Below, piece after piece: positions 1 to 10,450 of a DNA stretch of 64,000 bases. A program made the translations under genes and the position numbers. The stretch spans positions 4,588,001 to 4,652,000 of the forward strand of contig NC_085124.1 in the NCBI RefSeq assembly GCF_030269925.1. The letters are read 5' to 3'. How positions within the stretch are numbered: position 1 is the first letter of the stretch; the number at the start of each line of letters is the position of its first letter. The notes beneath the pieces were generated by a model, which was not told the DNA's origin, did not search any database, and saw nothing but the letters and a program-made list of their open reading frames with translations. Origin of the DNA: Bombyx mori (lineage: Eukaryota > Arthropoda > Insecta > Lepidoptera > Bombycidae).

Positions 1-30
1 TAAGCAATAAAAAAAAAAAGAAAAAAAAAT
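1..30 (+). mobile_element. 3' end of a composite SINE-B copy cut by the window edge
   Basis: The window opens with taagcaataaaaaaaa, the terminal sequence plus poly(A) seen at the end of every plus-strand SINE-B copy here (for example 36855-36872). The body lies outside the window. Confidence 0.6.
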
Positions 31-61
31 CCGCCTGTGAAAAAATAAAAAAATTATGATA

Positions 62-210
62 TATTTTTTTATTGCCCTTGTAGGCAGACGAGCATACGGC
101 CCACCTGATGGTAAGTGGTTACCATCGCCCATGGACTTCAGCAATGCCAGGAGCAGAGCCAAGCCGCTGTCTACCGTTAAGTACTCTCCACAAGCCTCTT
201 TTGAATAGAA
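62..210 (-). mobile_element. 5'-truncated Jockey-like LINE-A tail
   Basis: Read on the minus strand, this matches the last ~140 bp of the LINE at 23.5 kb, including the end of its ORF, the stop region and the aataaaaaa tail. It ends in the region matching the SFFKRGL codons. Confidence 0.85.
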
Positions 211-312
211 GATAGAATACATTTGAAAGTTTAGCTTTTAGAGTTTGTAAAAAGCGTATATATACATGTGTATTGGTTGTATGACATGGCGATGAGCTTC
301 ATAGATATTAGA

Positions 313-540
313 ACTCGATTACTAGACCCACGTTGAGACATGAGGTACCTTTATAATGTGAAGGATGAGTGTAACACTTGTAGACTTAGTGAGTTAGTTT
401 GTTCCTGTATTTAGATAGAGTAGCGCACTCGATTACTTGACCCACGTTGAGACATGAGGTACCTTTAGAATGTGAAGGATGAGTGTAACACTTGTAGACT
501 TAGTGAGTTAGTTTGTTCCTGTATTTAGATAGAGTAGCGC
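313..540. repeat. Two-copy 114-bp tandem duplication
   Basis: Unit 1 (313-426) and unit 2 (427-540) are head to tail with period 114 and only about two differences (tag/ttg near the start, ataatg/agaatg in the middle). Both end in gatagagtagcgc. The high identity suggests a young duplication. The unit has no long ORF and matches nothing I recognise. Confidence 0.92.
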
Positions 541-856
541 AGAGTAGCTCAGTTAGCGCTAAATTTGTGGTTTTCATCACTACCTTCAACCCAAGTCATT
601 CAAAGCATATTTTTAAATGCTCAAACCATTTTTTTTCTAATAACTGGGAGTTTGCTTGATACATCGCTTTATGTACGCAAGTGAAGTACGTGAATTCGGG
701 AATCTCTTTTCATCAGATCAACCTACCTACTTTGAACTGGTTTTCTGGATTGTCCACAAACTACAGTCGTTAGTTTTGAGGTATGGTGTCAAAGTTTCAT
801 TTACAATCAAAAAATGGTCTTGAAGCGAATTTAAATTATTATTTCATACAAAAGTA
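541..856. other. AT-rich unique stretch, nothing recognised
   Basis: No open frame of note, no repeat family shared with the rest of the window and no RNA gene seen. Confidence 0.5.
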
Positions 857-1531
857 TCTATATATTAATATGTGAAGCAAAAACTTTGTACTTTTTGTTT
901 GTTTTGAAAACCCCTTTTTACAAAAATTTCGCGGACGTTGGAATATGAAATTTCCTACACTTATAGAGAATATACGGAAGAAACGCAGAATGTATTTATT
1001 TAAATTATGCATTAATAATATGTACATTAAATCATTTAAAAAAATTACACACACTATCATATATTTGACACAGCACATACATATAAAAATATACTCTTTG
1101 TTTATTGTCAATTGTCAAACTTTAGTTATTGTTTAAAGTCTCAATTCGAGAATAAATTAATATTGTGTTCAATATTATTTATCTATAGTGTAGTTTTAGC
1201 GAAAACTGTGATTATATTAAAGAAGTTTAATAGTGTTTGACAATACAACTATAATAACATTTTTTTCCCCCCGGGGTGAAAATTTCGCTTTTAATCTCTG
1301 GCACGCGGGACAAAAGTACCCGATTCTCTCCGAGAGAACTTTTCCGGTCGAAAAATAATAATTGTATAAGCACCTAGGGAGAAAAGTAAAACATCTCCAC
1401 CAGCGATTGGCACCACTGGCAACAATTCGCGGGCGTGAATGTCCTACTTTTCTCCCTCGATGCGTAATATACTATTATAAATAAAATTTCAATTAATTAA
1501 AGTCGAATTTCGACTACTGCGGGACCACTAG
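857..1531 (+). mobile_element. Lep1-like non-autonomous Helitron with an internal insertion
   Basis: It starts A|TC (TC at 857) with a head shared with the copies at 13123, 44394 and 51665 (gtgaagcaaaaacttt). It ends with the palindrome agtcgaatttcgact (1501-1515), then CTAG at 1528-1531 and a host T. TC at the 5' end, a subterminal hairpin and CTRR before T are the Helitron signature. About 1262-1472 is absent from the other copies. It starts in T/C runs and contains an inverted repeat of GGGAGAAAAGTA (1377-1388 against 1445-1456). The ORFs at 839-1136 are chance frames inside the element. Confidence 0.8.
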
Positions 1532-1821
1532 TACCAATTATAAAGCGGTATAAGCGGTATAAGTAATGTTAGATCACGATGCAAAGTGAAATTGATGAGA
1601 CTTTGTGTACCTTAAAACGCATGGACGTAGAGCACATAATCGCTCTGTCTGTACTGGATTGAGATATCAACGTCACGGTGCAAATTGTGCACCGCTCGTT
1701 GAGGATAAATTGATTCATCCTATTCAGTTGGCGGCCACAATTGAGTGATCCGGGACCGCGTATTACTGACACTCGACCGACGATCGCGACCCCACATTTA
1801 TATAATGACTGTGTCGAGATA
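1532..1821. other. Non-coding stretch, nothing recognised
   Basis: Contains a short imperfect palindrome (gtgcaaattgtgcac near 1679). An apparent minus-strand ORF here has no family features. Confidence 0.4.
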
Positions 1822-1978
1822 TTTTTTTTGTTGCTTACATGTGTGGACGAGCCCACAGCCCACCTGGTGTTAATTGGTTACTGGAGCCCATAGACATCTA
1901 CAAAGTAAATACGTCACCCACCTTAAGATATAAGTTCTAAGTCTCAAGTATAGTTACAACAGCTGCCCTTACACTTTG
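1822..1978 (-). mobile_element. SINE-B tail fragment
   Basis: On the minus strand it covers the stretch from the agctgtt segment to the terminal poly(A), with several substitutions and a cac insertion near the 5' break. Confidence 0.8.
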
Positions 1979-2230
1979 GGACATGCCTTCAATGCGGACG
2001 AACACATGTTGTGAGAACGTCATAAAAAAATACCACCTTCCCTCGAATTTGAGCCCCAGAAAGCATGATTCGATATGAATACCGAACGTCTTATTCATTG
2101 GTCCGTGGTTGCTATGACTTTCTATTTACCTTATGTTTAATTCGAGTTTGCCAACTGTGAAATGTTATTTTCAAAAAATAGAAACAACCGAATTTTAAAA
2201 CTTACGAAAATCGTTTATAATTAAGTATTA
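1979..2230. other. Short unique stretch, nothing recognised
   Basis: AT-rich DNA between a SINE tail and a Helitron, with no supported feature. Confidence 0.4.
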
Positions 2231-2484
2231 TCTATACTAATATATAAATCTACAGTGGTTTTTACGGATGTTCCGTTATAACTACTGAACCATGCATAGC
2301 ATTGACTTGAAACTTGGTATCCATGTAGAAAATACATGTACTTAATGGATAGGCTAATATTTATATGAGTGTTGGACCCCCTACACCAGTTGCGGGGGCG
2401 TTAATGATGAGAATCTTTGTGGGGGTGAGAAATAATACATAATGTTAATTTTAAATACCCAGCGAAGCGGACGGGCACAGCTAG
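2231..2484 (+). mobile_element. Small Helitron-like element (254 bp)
   Basis: A|TCTATACTAATAT opens it and cgggcacagCTAG|T closes it. Both ends are typical of short lepidopteran Helitron derivatives. It carries no coding sequence, and the hairpin before CTAG is weak. Confidence 0.6.
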
Positions 2485-2794
2485 TTTGTAACTAAAAACG
2501 TGAACGATTCTGCCTTGATAATAAAATAATTAAAACATTGTCTGCGTCATGTTGATTCAACATTTTCCGGAATTAGGAAAAAAAAAAAAAAAGTGTCTCC
2601 GAGCTCGTATCAGGCGATGCTATGCTGGTTCTTAAATCTCGCAACAGGTACATTAGTAGTAATAAATTTTTCTAAAGATCTAATTAACACTATACCTAAC
2701 TCTGTTTTTGGGTATGGGCACTTTTCTTATATTCAATATTACAAACTATTTGAATAGACTACGCCCAATTTTTTTTATGATTGAAGGTTTAATG
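2485..2794. other. Unique AT-rich stretch, nothing recognised
   Basis: A poly(A) run at 2578-2592, otherwise featureless. Confidence 0.4.
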
Positions 2795-3010
2795 GTGGCC
2801 CGGAGGCCTTTCCAGCTTCACCAGGACGGGTGGGCGAGCAAAGGCTCAGCCAGGAGGGGTGGGATTAGCTAACAGCTGCCCGAGCGTCTCCGAAGGAGAC
2901 CTAACAACTCGAGAGCAGCTGCTTCGCGGATGAATCTGCTACCGGATCGGAATCGCGACCCACTGAGAAGATCCTGTCAGAATCTCAGCGGGCTGATGCA
3001 TGGGTAGACT
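2795..3010 (+). mobile_element. Bm1-like SINE, diverged subfamily
   Basis: Its second half (gatcggaatcgcgacccac, then actgagaagatcc) aligns with Bm1 copies. Its first half (ggtggcccggaggcc, then gggtgggcgagc) is shared only with the copies at 13884 and 48484/49131, so this is a distinct subfamily. Confidence 0.75.
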
Positions 3011-3674
3011 ACGCGTTACTCTATCGGTACAGACTAACAAAAACCTTCATAAATAATGTTGGTACAGCACATTTTCGTAACGCATTTTAGTAATAACTAT
3101 AACGGTGCGATAAGAATAATGTTGATTACATAGTTTTTTTTTTTTTCATTTCCTATGAAATGTTTTGTAATTAGAAGGCCAACGGAACCGTTTTTGATGT
3201 TTGCAAAACAATTCAATTAATTAGCATTTGTTTCGCCGTGTCACGGTATTGCTTGTACTGATTGTGTATCAGTAATTAAAAATAATTTTAACAATTTTTT
3301 AATGAGCTCTAGCGTTCGATTCTCTTTGTAATAGTTATGTTTTTTTAATTAATAGTGTAAAAGCACATTTGACCGAATACCGCGTAGAGCTATATCATTA
3401 TTTTTTTTAATTTTAATGATTGTTATAAATTTGGTTTCCTCCTAACTAGGATTCCCTGCCAGACTACACACACTTGTCGCAGAGAGCCCGAAATCATTAT
3501 CTTCTGACACGGCGGGCGTGTAGTGGGTAGTAATGTACTGAAATACTGTTTCAATTATGTACAAAAATTTTTTTTTTGTGGTAGCGCAGCGCGAAACGTT
3601 ATTGAAGTTCCGAGAACGTCTTCACTCTTTCTAAGTTAGGCAATGAATGTGCTTCGATCATCTATACTTCTATA
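3011..3674. other. AT-rich stretch, nothing recognised
   Basis: Several homopolymer T runs and no coding potential or shared repeat. Confidence 0.4.
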
Positions 3675-4067
3675 TCTACACTAATATTATAAAGAGGAAA
3701 GATTTTTTTGTTTGTTTGTATTGAATAGGCTTCGAAACTACTAAGCTGATTTGAAAAATTCTTTCACTGTTTGGAAGCTACATTATTTCGGAGTGACATA
3801 GACTAAAATTTTTTTTGAAAAATATTTGGGATCTTTATTAAAACTCCAATAATGTAAACCTAGGTGTAAAAAAGACTATTGATGATAGAATAAAATAATG
3901 TACTATGACTTTGTAGAACACATTAACAAAAAGTGTCGCGACAGCATATGTTTAACTATTATAGTTATGGCGCAATAGGTGTTCTTTTATTTAAAAAAAT
4001 AAAACAACGTCAAATATCGTTGAAATTTGTGTTAAAGACCCCGAGCGGAGCCGGAGCGGGCCGCTTG
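3675..4067 (+). mobile_element. Helitron-like element with GC-rich 3' end
   Basis: It begins A|TCTACACTAATATTATAAAG and ends ccgagcggagccggagcggg, then ccgcTTG|T. The head and the GC-rich tail are what I know from a common lepidopteran Helitron family. The terminal tetranucleotide is CTTG rather than CTRR, so the exact end is uncertain. Confidence 0.6.
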
Positions 4068-4173
4068 TAGTTAATAAACTTAATATTTAAGAGCATCGAT
4101 CCAATTCGAGCGATACACCTCGACTCTGGCCAAAGCACACCACCTTTTTTTTTTTTTTTCCTACCTAAGCTGA

Positions 4174-4519
4174 TAGCCTTGAGAGGCTATGTCAGCGTAA
4201 CCCTAACTTTAGTAGGTGAGCTCACGGGGTTCAAACCTGACGATGTTGCTAACACGAACCCTAGCAAGAGTCGTGCTTCGCAGAATCTACCACCGGATCG
4301 GAAACGCGACCCACTGAGAAGATCCGGCGAGAAACTCAGTGGGCTGTGTCTGAGAGTTAATTTACTCGTCGAGCCCTTCGTCGCAAGCGACGGGTTCGAT
4401 GAGAACGGTGACCGGTGCTTGAAGTACCTAAAAGCACCGTTAGTGGATCGGGAGGATCCGAGATGACGTGTTTTGGGCGACGTCGACTGCTTTCCATTCT
4501 GTCCGCAGGATCGGGAATG
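4174..4519 (+). mobile_element. Bm1-like SINE, near full length, 3'-truncated
   Basis: It begins agccttgagaggctat and contains a pol III B-box-like ggttcaaacc near 4229. It runs through the conserved body to gggaatga at 4519, where the copy at 6950-7386 continues for ~90 more bases. The apparent ORFs on both strands (95 and 112 codons) are SINE shadows. Confidence 0.82.
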
Positions 4520-4612
4520 AGGCACACCACCCGAAGTGAGCCAACGTTTGACGAGTAGTTGCAGCCTAAATCCACTAGGTGGCGTGCTTTCGCTTCGTTT
4601 ATAAACCTTTTT
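4520..4612. other. Spacer between Bm1 and Rep-D
   Basis: A short stretch not found elsewhere in the window, ending in a T run. Confidence 0.4.
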
Positions 4613-5042
4613 TTTTAGGGATTTTATGACCTGGTAACTAAGACCTTTAGGTCAAGTCTTATTTTAATTTTAGTGGAAACTTGTTTTTAAATGAAAAATG
4701 ACATTATGAAATAAAATGAAGTTGATTAATATGAAGCATGGCATGAAATGAAATGAGATGATATGAGATGAAATGAGATGAAATGAGATGATATGAAGAT
4801 AATCTCAGTAAAATGGTGGTCATTTACTGAGACTTTTTCAGTGGACTTTTTAGAGGATCCCGGGAAGTTACGTTCAGCGGCTTTGTTTCATTTTCCCACA
4901 TTTGTGCACTTTCACAGATACTAAACAGTTAATAAACTACCGTTATTACACATTCACACCTGAAGAAACACTAAATAGACAAAATAAAACAAATCACACA
5001 ACTTCACTCCTCGCATTCCCGCCAAAAAGTCTATAAAAACCT
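4613..5042 (+). repeat. Rep-D, unclassified ~430-bp dispersed repeat, copy 1
   Basis: Fullest copy. It opens gattttatgacctggtaac and contains the palindrome gacctttaggtc. It then has a degenerate pentanucleotide block (4737-4797, units like atgag and atgaa), a block with ctcagtaaaatgg and cagtggactttt, and ends cccgccaaaaagt. Related copies are at 6335, 10088, 14937 and 61818. I see no terminal inverted repeats and no ORF. Confidence 0.75.
4737..4797. repeat. Degenerate ATGAG/ATGAA microsatellite
   Basis: About twelve pentamers related to gatga and aatga, inside Rep-D. Shorter versions lie at the same place in the copies at 10200 and 15180. Confidence 0.85.
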
Positions 5043-5299
5043 TTATTTATATACATGTATAGATATTGAACACATAAAGAGCAAACAGAGAACTCGCAAA
5101 CCTTATTTCAACATGATTAAGCCCGAACACACGATTTTAACATTCAATGAATTGGGAACTCCTTAAATGTGGAAATTGATTCGAATATGATAAGAATCTA
5201 TTGAATAATAGTCTCTATAACATAAATAGCCGGTAGTCTAAAACAATTCGTAGCCAGCGAACTTGTTCATAAAACGAATGTTTACCCGATGTGGCATTT
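5043..5299. other. Target DNA upstream of an R1-clade insertion
   Basis: AT-rich; no feature beyond the left target duplication at its end. Confidence 0.4.
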
Positions 5300-6203
5300 A
5301 TATGAGATTGGTTTTTTTTTTTTTTTTTTTTTTTTTCCACAGGAGAAAATCGCCGGATCCCCACCCGCGCGGCAGGTGGGGTATGTGGGAGTTGAACCTC
5401 ACTAAAAACTCCTGCCGCTCACAACCGGCGCCCTACCTCGGACCGGGCCGGAGCCCAGTCGGGGCTATTGAAACGGCGGGACAGGGTTGACGCAGAGCAC
5501 ATTACATGCATCCCACCGTCCCACGGACGCCGGACCGGTGGCCGCCAGCGAAACGACCACCGGTTCCCTCGTTCAGCGGGCCGAGAGCCCGCTTTGATGG
5601 CGCCGCGTTACACCTTCCCCCAGAGCGGTCGGGGGAACGCGGTCTGCCATCACCCGGCTTCCTATTGCGGGTGAGCGTGCAAGCACGCCACCCCACGTCT
5701 GGGTCTCTCCCCGCACAAAACGGGTGGGACCCCTAGCTCTTAGGGGGCCAGGTCACGGATACGACACCGGTCCCGACCCCCTGCTCGGCGGCGGCGGGTT
5801 TCTGCGTAGTGAGGAGAGCTTTCCCTCACTCGCCCCGCCGCCTCCTTCTGCGAGATGGTGCACTAGCAGAAGTCGAGCATAGCCTTCCATGACTCATCGA
5901 TGCCAAGCATCGACGCCACGACGCCAGGCAGCGACAAGTCAGGTCCTATCTTTGCGACCAGGACACGGCGCTGCACCTCCCAAGCGGGGCAGACAGCGAG
6001 CGTATGCTCCGCCGTGTCCAGGTCGTGTCCACAATGGTGACACCTCGTCGTCGGCTCAGCCCCTATCCGGCGCAGGTACTTCCCGAAGCATTCGTGCCCG
6101 GTCAGCACCTGCACCAGACGAAAGGTGAGACGTCCTTCGCCACGATTCACCCAGTCATCAAAGACCGGGTAAACCGCCTCGACGGTCCGATATGAGATTG
6201 GTT
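5300..6203 (-). mobile_element. 5'-truncated R1-clade non-LTR retrotransposon with 14-bp target duplication
   Basis: The GC-rich insert (about 5314-6189) is flanked by atatgagattggtt at 5300-5313 and 6190-6203. On the minus strand it has the C-terminal end of an R1-type ORF, then a ~520-bp 3' UTR and poly(A), seen here as a T run at 5312-5336. A 14-bp duplication is the size R1 makes in 28S rDNA, but this flank is not 28S sequence. Confidence 0.85.
5863..6189 (-). pseudogene. C-terminal fragment of R1-clade reverse transcriptase ORF (CCHC end)
   Basis: The open frame runs from the truncation point to a TAG at 5863-5865. It contains RLTFRLVQVLTGHECF, the zinc-binding pattern CHHCGHDLDTAEHTLAVCP, and then KIGPDLSLP. 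A Cys/His cluster near the C terminus is typical of R1-clade ORF2 proteins, where it follows the reverse transcriptase; that domain is missing here because of 5' truncation. The sister copy at 24991-25463 continues past MLDFC with a Glu codon where this one has the stop, so this copy also carries a nonsense change. It cannot encode an active protein. Confidence 0.8.
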
Positions 6204-6223
6204 ACTTAATTTTGGTCTTTTTT

Positions 6224-6312
6224 TTAAATTATTGCCTTTGAAGGCAGACGAGCATACAGCCTACCTGATGGTAAGTGGTTACCGTTATTCATGGACGTCA
6301 GCAATGCTAGGG
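6224..6312 (-). mobile_element. LINE-A tail fragment
   Basis: Minus-strand match to the final ~85 bp of LINE-A, from gctgacgtccat to the aataattt end. It stops before the ggcagcggcttgg segment. Confidence 0.75.
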
Positions 6313-6334
6313 ACACTAACACATGCTATATATC

Positions 6335-6476
6335 AGTCACTTCTCGATGAAACAAAGCTGCTGGACGTAGCTTGTCGGGATCCTCCAAAAAGTCCACTGA
6401 AAAAATCTCAGTAAATGACTACCATCTTACTAGCCTAAAAGTCTTAGTTACCAGGTCATAAAATCCCATAAAAAAA
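6335..6476 (-). repeat. Rep-D fragment, copy 4
   Basis: Reverse-oriented partial copy: the cagtggactttttg and ctcagtaaatgac segments and the gacctggtaac start are present. The pentanucleotide block is deleted. Confidence 0.7.
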
Positions 6477-6731
6477 TGTTTTCAAGTCTCGTTGAAAAAA
6501 GAACATGCTGTGGCACTCGGAAGCTGTTGAAGTGGAATAACTATTTATGTACATATTTAACAGCGCCTTAATGGAAAACGCGGGAATCGAAAAATTTGAC
6601 GAAACTTTTTTAAAACTGTACTGCTGATGAACGGACAGGCGTTGTTATAAGGAATACCAGCGGCACAAACAAACTGATGCTTGCTGCTCAGAACTCTCTT
6701 TGAACCCGGCTTGAAAAAGGATATAGCGCTT
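6477..6731. other. Stretch between Rep-D and hairpin MITE, nothing recognised
   Basis: No ORF. The phrase tgtggcactcgg near 6509 recurs near 54492, a possible old repeat I cannot name. Confidence 0.3.
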
Positions 6732-6905
6732 AGTGTGCTTAGTGCGAGTTTTTTAACGTTCTCGATAGCGTAAAAGTTAACCCAATTTTGTATGCAGTTG
6801 AAACAGCGCCCCTACCGGCAAACGTAGGCAAACGATCCCATTACATACAAATATAAGCTAACTTTTACGCTATCGAGAACGTTAAAAAACTCTCACTAAC
6901 CACAC
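6732..6905. mobile_element. Palindromic hairpin MITE, copy A
   Basis: Near-perfect inverted arms of about 43 bp (6738-6780 and 6857-6900) start cttagtgcgagtttttt and surround a ~76-bp centre with cggcaaacgtaggcaaacg. One arm mismatch is visible (ctcgcac/ctctcac). No coding sequence. The outer edges are uncertain by a few bases because tgtg/caca flanks extend the symmetry. Confidence 0.85.
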
Positions 6906-6949
6906 AGGAAACACTGTGAGAGTTAATTCCAGAGTGGGATGATTTTTTA

Positions 6950-7386
6950 TAAAAAAAAGCAGTAAAACGCGCTTTGAAACCCCACTGCGATAAAGCGGCA
7001 TGACACGAGAACCCTCTCATCGTGGCCGCCGGTAACTACATTCCCGATCCTGCGGACAAAATGGAAAGCAGTCGACGTCGCCCAAAACACGTCATTTCGG
7101 ATCCTCCCGATCTACGAACAGTGCTTTTAGGTACCTTAAGCACCGGTCATCGTTCTCGTCGATCCCGTCGCTTGCGACGAAGGGCTCGACGAGTAAATTA
7201 ACCCTCAGACACAGCCCACTGAGTTTCTCGCCGGATTTTCTCAGTGGGTCGCGTTTCCGATCCGGTGGTAGATTCTGCGAAGCACGGCTCTTGCTAGGGT
7301 TCGTGTTAGCAACGTCGTCAGGTTTGAGCCCCGTGAGCTCACCTACTAGTTAAGGTTACGCTGGAATAGCCTCTCAAGGCTTTTAT
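6950..7386 (-). mobile_element. Bm1-like SINE, apparently full length
   Basis: The most complete copy. On the minus strand it begins agccttgagaggctatt (7384 side) and continues past the truncation point of the 4174 copy to a 3' end ending cgcgttttactgc plus a T-rich tail. Its length of ~435 bp agrees with my memory of Bm1. Confidence 0.82.
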
Positions 7387-8057
7387 AAGCTTACGTAGGA
7401 AAAAAAAATGCTTTGAATGAGCACTGTGGCACTAGGTAATATTGAATAAGCACACTGATAACGAACTAAATCTGATTAAAAAAACATGATGGCCTCAATC
7501 GAATTGAACACAATTTTTTACTTCGATAATCTTCGAACTCAATTCGAACGATTCATTACGAATTACGAAAGTGCACAACACTGTTACTTGCTAAAATAAT
7601 GATATTAAAAATTCTCTTAAAATACTGTTTTATAAAACTTCAAAGTATTTTCTTTCACAATGAAAGCACATTACTCATCAGATAACCGTTCTCACGTGAT
7701 CGTTACGGTTTCTAATCTTAAACGCCTTTTGATTCGGTTACGGTATTAACACCTTTATAACAATAGCATAAGGTAACTAATAATATTAAATTTAAATGAC
7801 CTGGAATGGGATAAATGGCATTGAGCTAAAACTCGCGTATTATTCGGGATTTTGTTTTAAAAATTGTTTTTCGAGCCTTTCAATTTTTAAGTGATCGTAC
7901 GAACAGGATATATTAGACTTCGGTCTAATGTAAACTAATAATTAGTATTAAGCTACACGATTGTTTTAAAGGTTATAATCACAAGGTTTGGAAAGGATAT
8001 CTAGAACTCAAATACATAACAAAAAACGGATCACAAAAACAATCCGTGTGTCGGTTC
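7387..8057. other. Unique AT-rich stretch, nothing recognised
   Basis: No repeat shared with the window and no ORF of note. Confidence 0.4.
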
Positions 8058-8254
8058 CGCGAGTAAACTAACCCATAGACACAACCCACTGAGTTTCTCT
8101 CTGGATATTCTCAGTGGGTCGCGTTTCTGATCCGGTGGTAGATTCTGCGAAGCACTGCTCTTGCAAGGGCTAGTGTTAGCAACGTCCCCAGTTTTGAATC
8201 CCGTGAGCTCACCTACTTGTTAGGTTACGCTAACATAACCTCTCAAGGCTATCC
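8058..8254 (-). mobile_element. Bm1-like SINE, 3'-truncated
   Basis: Minus-strand copy with the 5' half only: agccttgagaggtta to the gagtaaacta segment. Confidence 0.8.
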
Positions 8255-10087
8255 AACTTACATAAATTTCGGTTAAAGGCCACTTAGTAGATACCGATTT
8301 TTCATAAGCATCTAAGACATATTCACCAACAACGTCTATAATAAAAGAAACAATACCATGTACCTAATAAAGGTCGAATACGAAAAATTTTAAAATTTGC
8401 GGTAATAATTTATTTGTAGTGATATATTTTTGTAGCGTGCAACATTCGGGCGCACTCGGGCGTCATCGGGCGCTATCGGAGTTTCCGAACGCGCAGGTGT
8501 CCTGTGACGTCATGCAACAAGATTCGCGCGCGTTGATTTAAGTTGAATGTAAAAACGTAATTTTATTTTTAAATTATATCTTCTAGTGCCTAGCGTTGTT
8601 TACCTTGTTTTTAGTTTATATTTTAATATTGTACACATCATAGATATTGTTGAAATGGTGTGTTTGACTTTTATATGTTCGGAGTGAAAATATCCCGCGA
8701 ATACGAACAACAAATAACAAACCACATTATCATCTACAAAGCAGCCATACGTTCCGGTTTGAAGGGTAGGAGAACCGTTAAACATTACATGGGATTTTCA
8801 CCTCATATTTCAAGATAGAGCGGCACTAAGAAGATTAATAAAATTATTAACATTTATATTTACATCTTAAAAGGTCGAAAAACATCCGAACAAGGGTAAC
8901 AAAAGTTGTTGGCGAAGTTATTTTGTTAATGTGAAGAATTCGCCTCAAATCGTATTATCAATTCGATTGTACTCGAATGAATTAACTTATATGTAGTGGT
9001 TTTCACACGTGATTGTGCCATATTCACAATAGGCTCGGAACGGCATAAATAAAAAACAAGTTTACTAAAACCTGTCGTGAATTGATTTTGAATTGTAAAT
9101 ATTTATTGATTGTTTGACGATGACGAGTTCAATTAAGTCTTTTAATTCGAGGGCAGAAATCTTGAATGAATTTGAATTAACAATTAACAGTTATTTAAAT
9201 TTCGCTTTGAAAGTGAGATTTATTATCTTTTATGACGCCTTGTGTTGCGATTTTTGTGTTCAACTGCATTGATGTCTGGTTAAATTAATACGCTTTTTAG
9301 CATAACGTACGCTTTTTCTCTGGCAATATTAAGTTGACAATAAATTCATACAGATAATGAGAAATTGTAGGATCATGTGTATTTGGTATGGTCCGTTTGA
9401 GGATATATCCGAATAAATCTGTATTACTTTTTCAAAAGTATGTATCGTGCACCCAGCTATGCAATTAATAGACATGTTCTTTGAAAAACTTTACGTTATC
9501 CTAAGGTGGTCTAGTGTTCTAGTGTAGTCCGATTTTGGACGTTATCACTAATTTTGTTTTATCTGGTTATATCTAGGCCGCCGCTACAGGGTTATCACAT
9601 TGCCTAGTTTTTTCGTATTTTTTTACCAGCTAAATTATAATGGTTTAGCATGGTTTTGTTCGCTACTTCTTCTAACTTGAAGGGTACTATTCTTTGTTTT
9701 ACTCGTATTACAAATGTAATGCTGCTCACCAATTTTTATGGGCGTGTTTCTTTAGATTAGAAGATATCCCGCAACAGTTTTATACGCGGTTAACATTCCC
9801 GATTTATTTTTTTGTTGAGATTTAACTTGCTCAGACCCAAAAAAAAAAAACGTTCGATATCTGAAGAAATTATAATGAAAAAAAAAAACTAGAACAACAG
9901 TAAGTGGTTTTGACATCCCTACTAGAATACCGAATTCGAAATGTTTTTAAATTTAATAACAACGTTTGTACTACTTTTATAGCGTTGTATTTTTTGATCG
10001 GTACTGATATTAAAAATACGAAAGCGCTAGTCTATTATGTTTTCAACTACAAACAACTGAACCGAGTTTGATCTTGTTTTAAATAAT
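8255..10087. other. ~1.8 kb unique AT-rich DNA
   Basis: I see no repeat copy and no supported coding sequence. Near 8448-8480 the phrase cgggcg recurs three times in a short GC-richer patch. A 61-codon minus-strand frame at 8600-8785 has no recognisable family features. Confidence 0.4.
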
Positions 10088-10450
10088 TTATGGCCTGGTA
10101 ACGAGTCATTTAAGCCAAGTCTTATAATTTCTTCTTATATACTGTTAGAATATGAAAAATGATGTGAAGCGAAATGAGATGAAGTATGAGGTCAATTTAA
10201 AGGAAACGAGATGATATGAGATGAAAGTCTCAGTAAAATGATCTACTGATCATTTTTCAGTGGACTCATTGGAAGAACCGGAGAAGCCACCTCTAGCGGC
10301 TTTGTTTCATTTTCCCATATTTGTCCACTTTCACAGATACTAAACAGTAAATAAACTACCGTTAAACAACATTTAGAAGGAACACTAAATTAACAAAATA
10401 AAACAATTGACACAACTTCGCTGTTTGCGTTCCCGCCAAAAAGTCATCGA
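10088..10450 (+). repeat. Rep-D, copy 2
   Basis: Contains tggcctggtaac at the start, the pentanucleotide block, ctcagtaaaatg, cagtggactcattgg, and the end gcgttcccgccaaaaagt. Divergence from copy 1 is moderate. Confidence 0.72.

Noticed and set aside
4187..4575. Overlapping ORFs of 72-112 codons on both strands
   Set aside because: They lie wholly within a Bm1-like SINE and recur, broken, in other SINE copies.
5300..6203. 28S rDNA target for the R1-clade insert
   Set aside because: The flanks on both sides are AT-rich DNA unlike 28S sequence, so this is not an rDNA unit.
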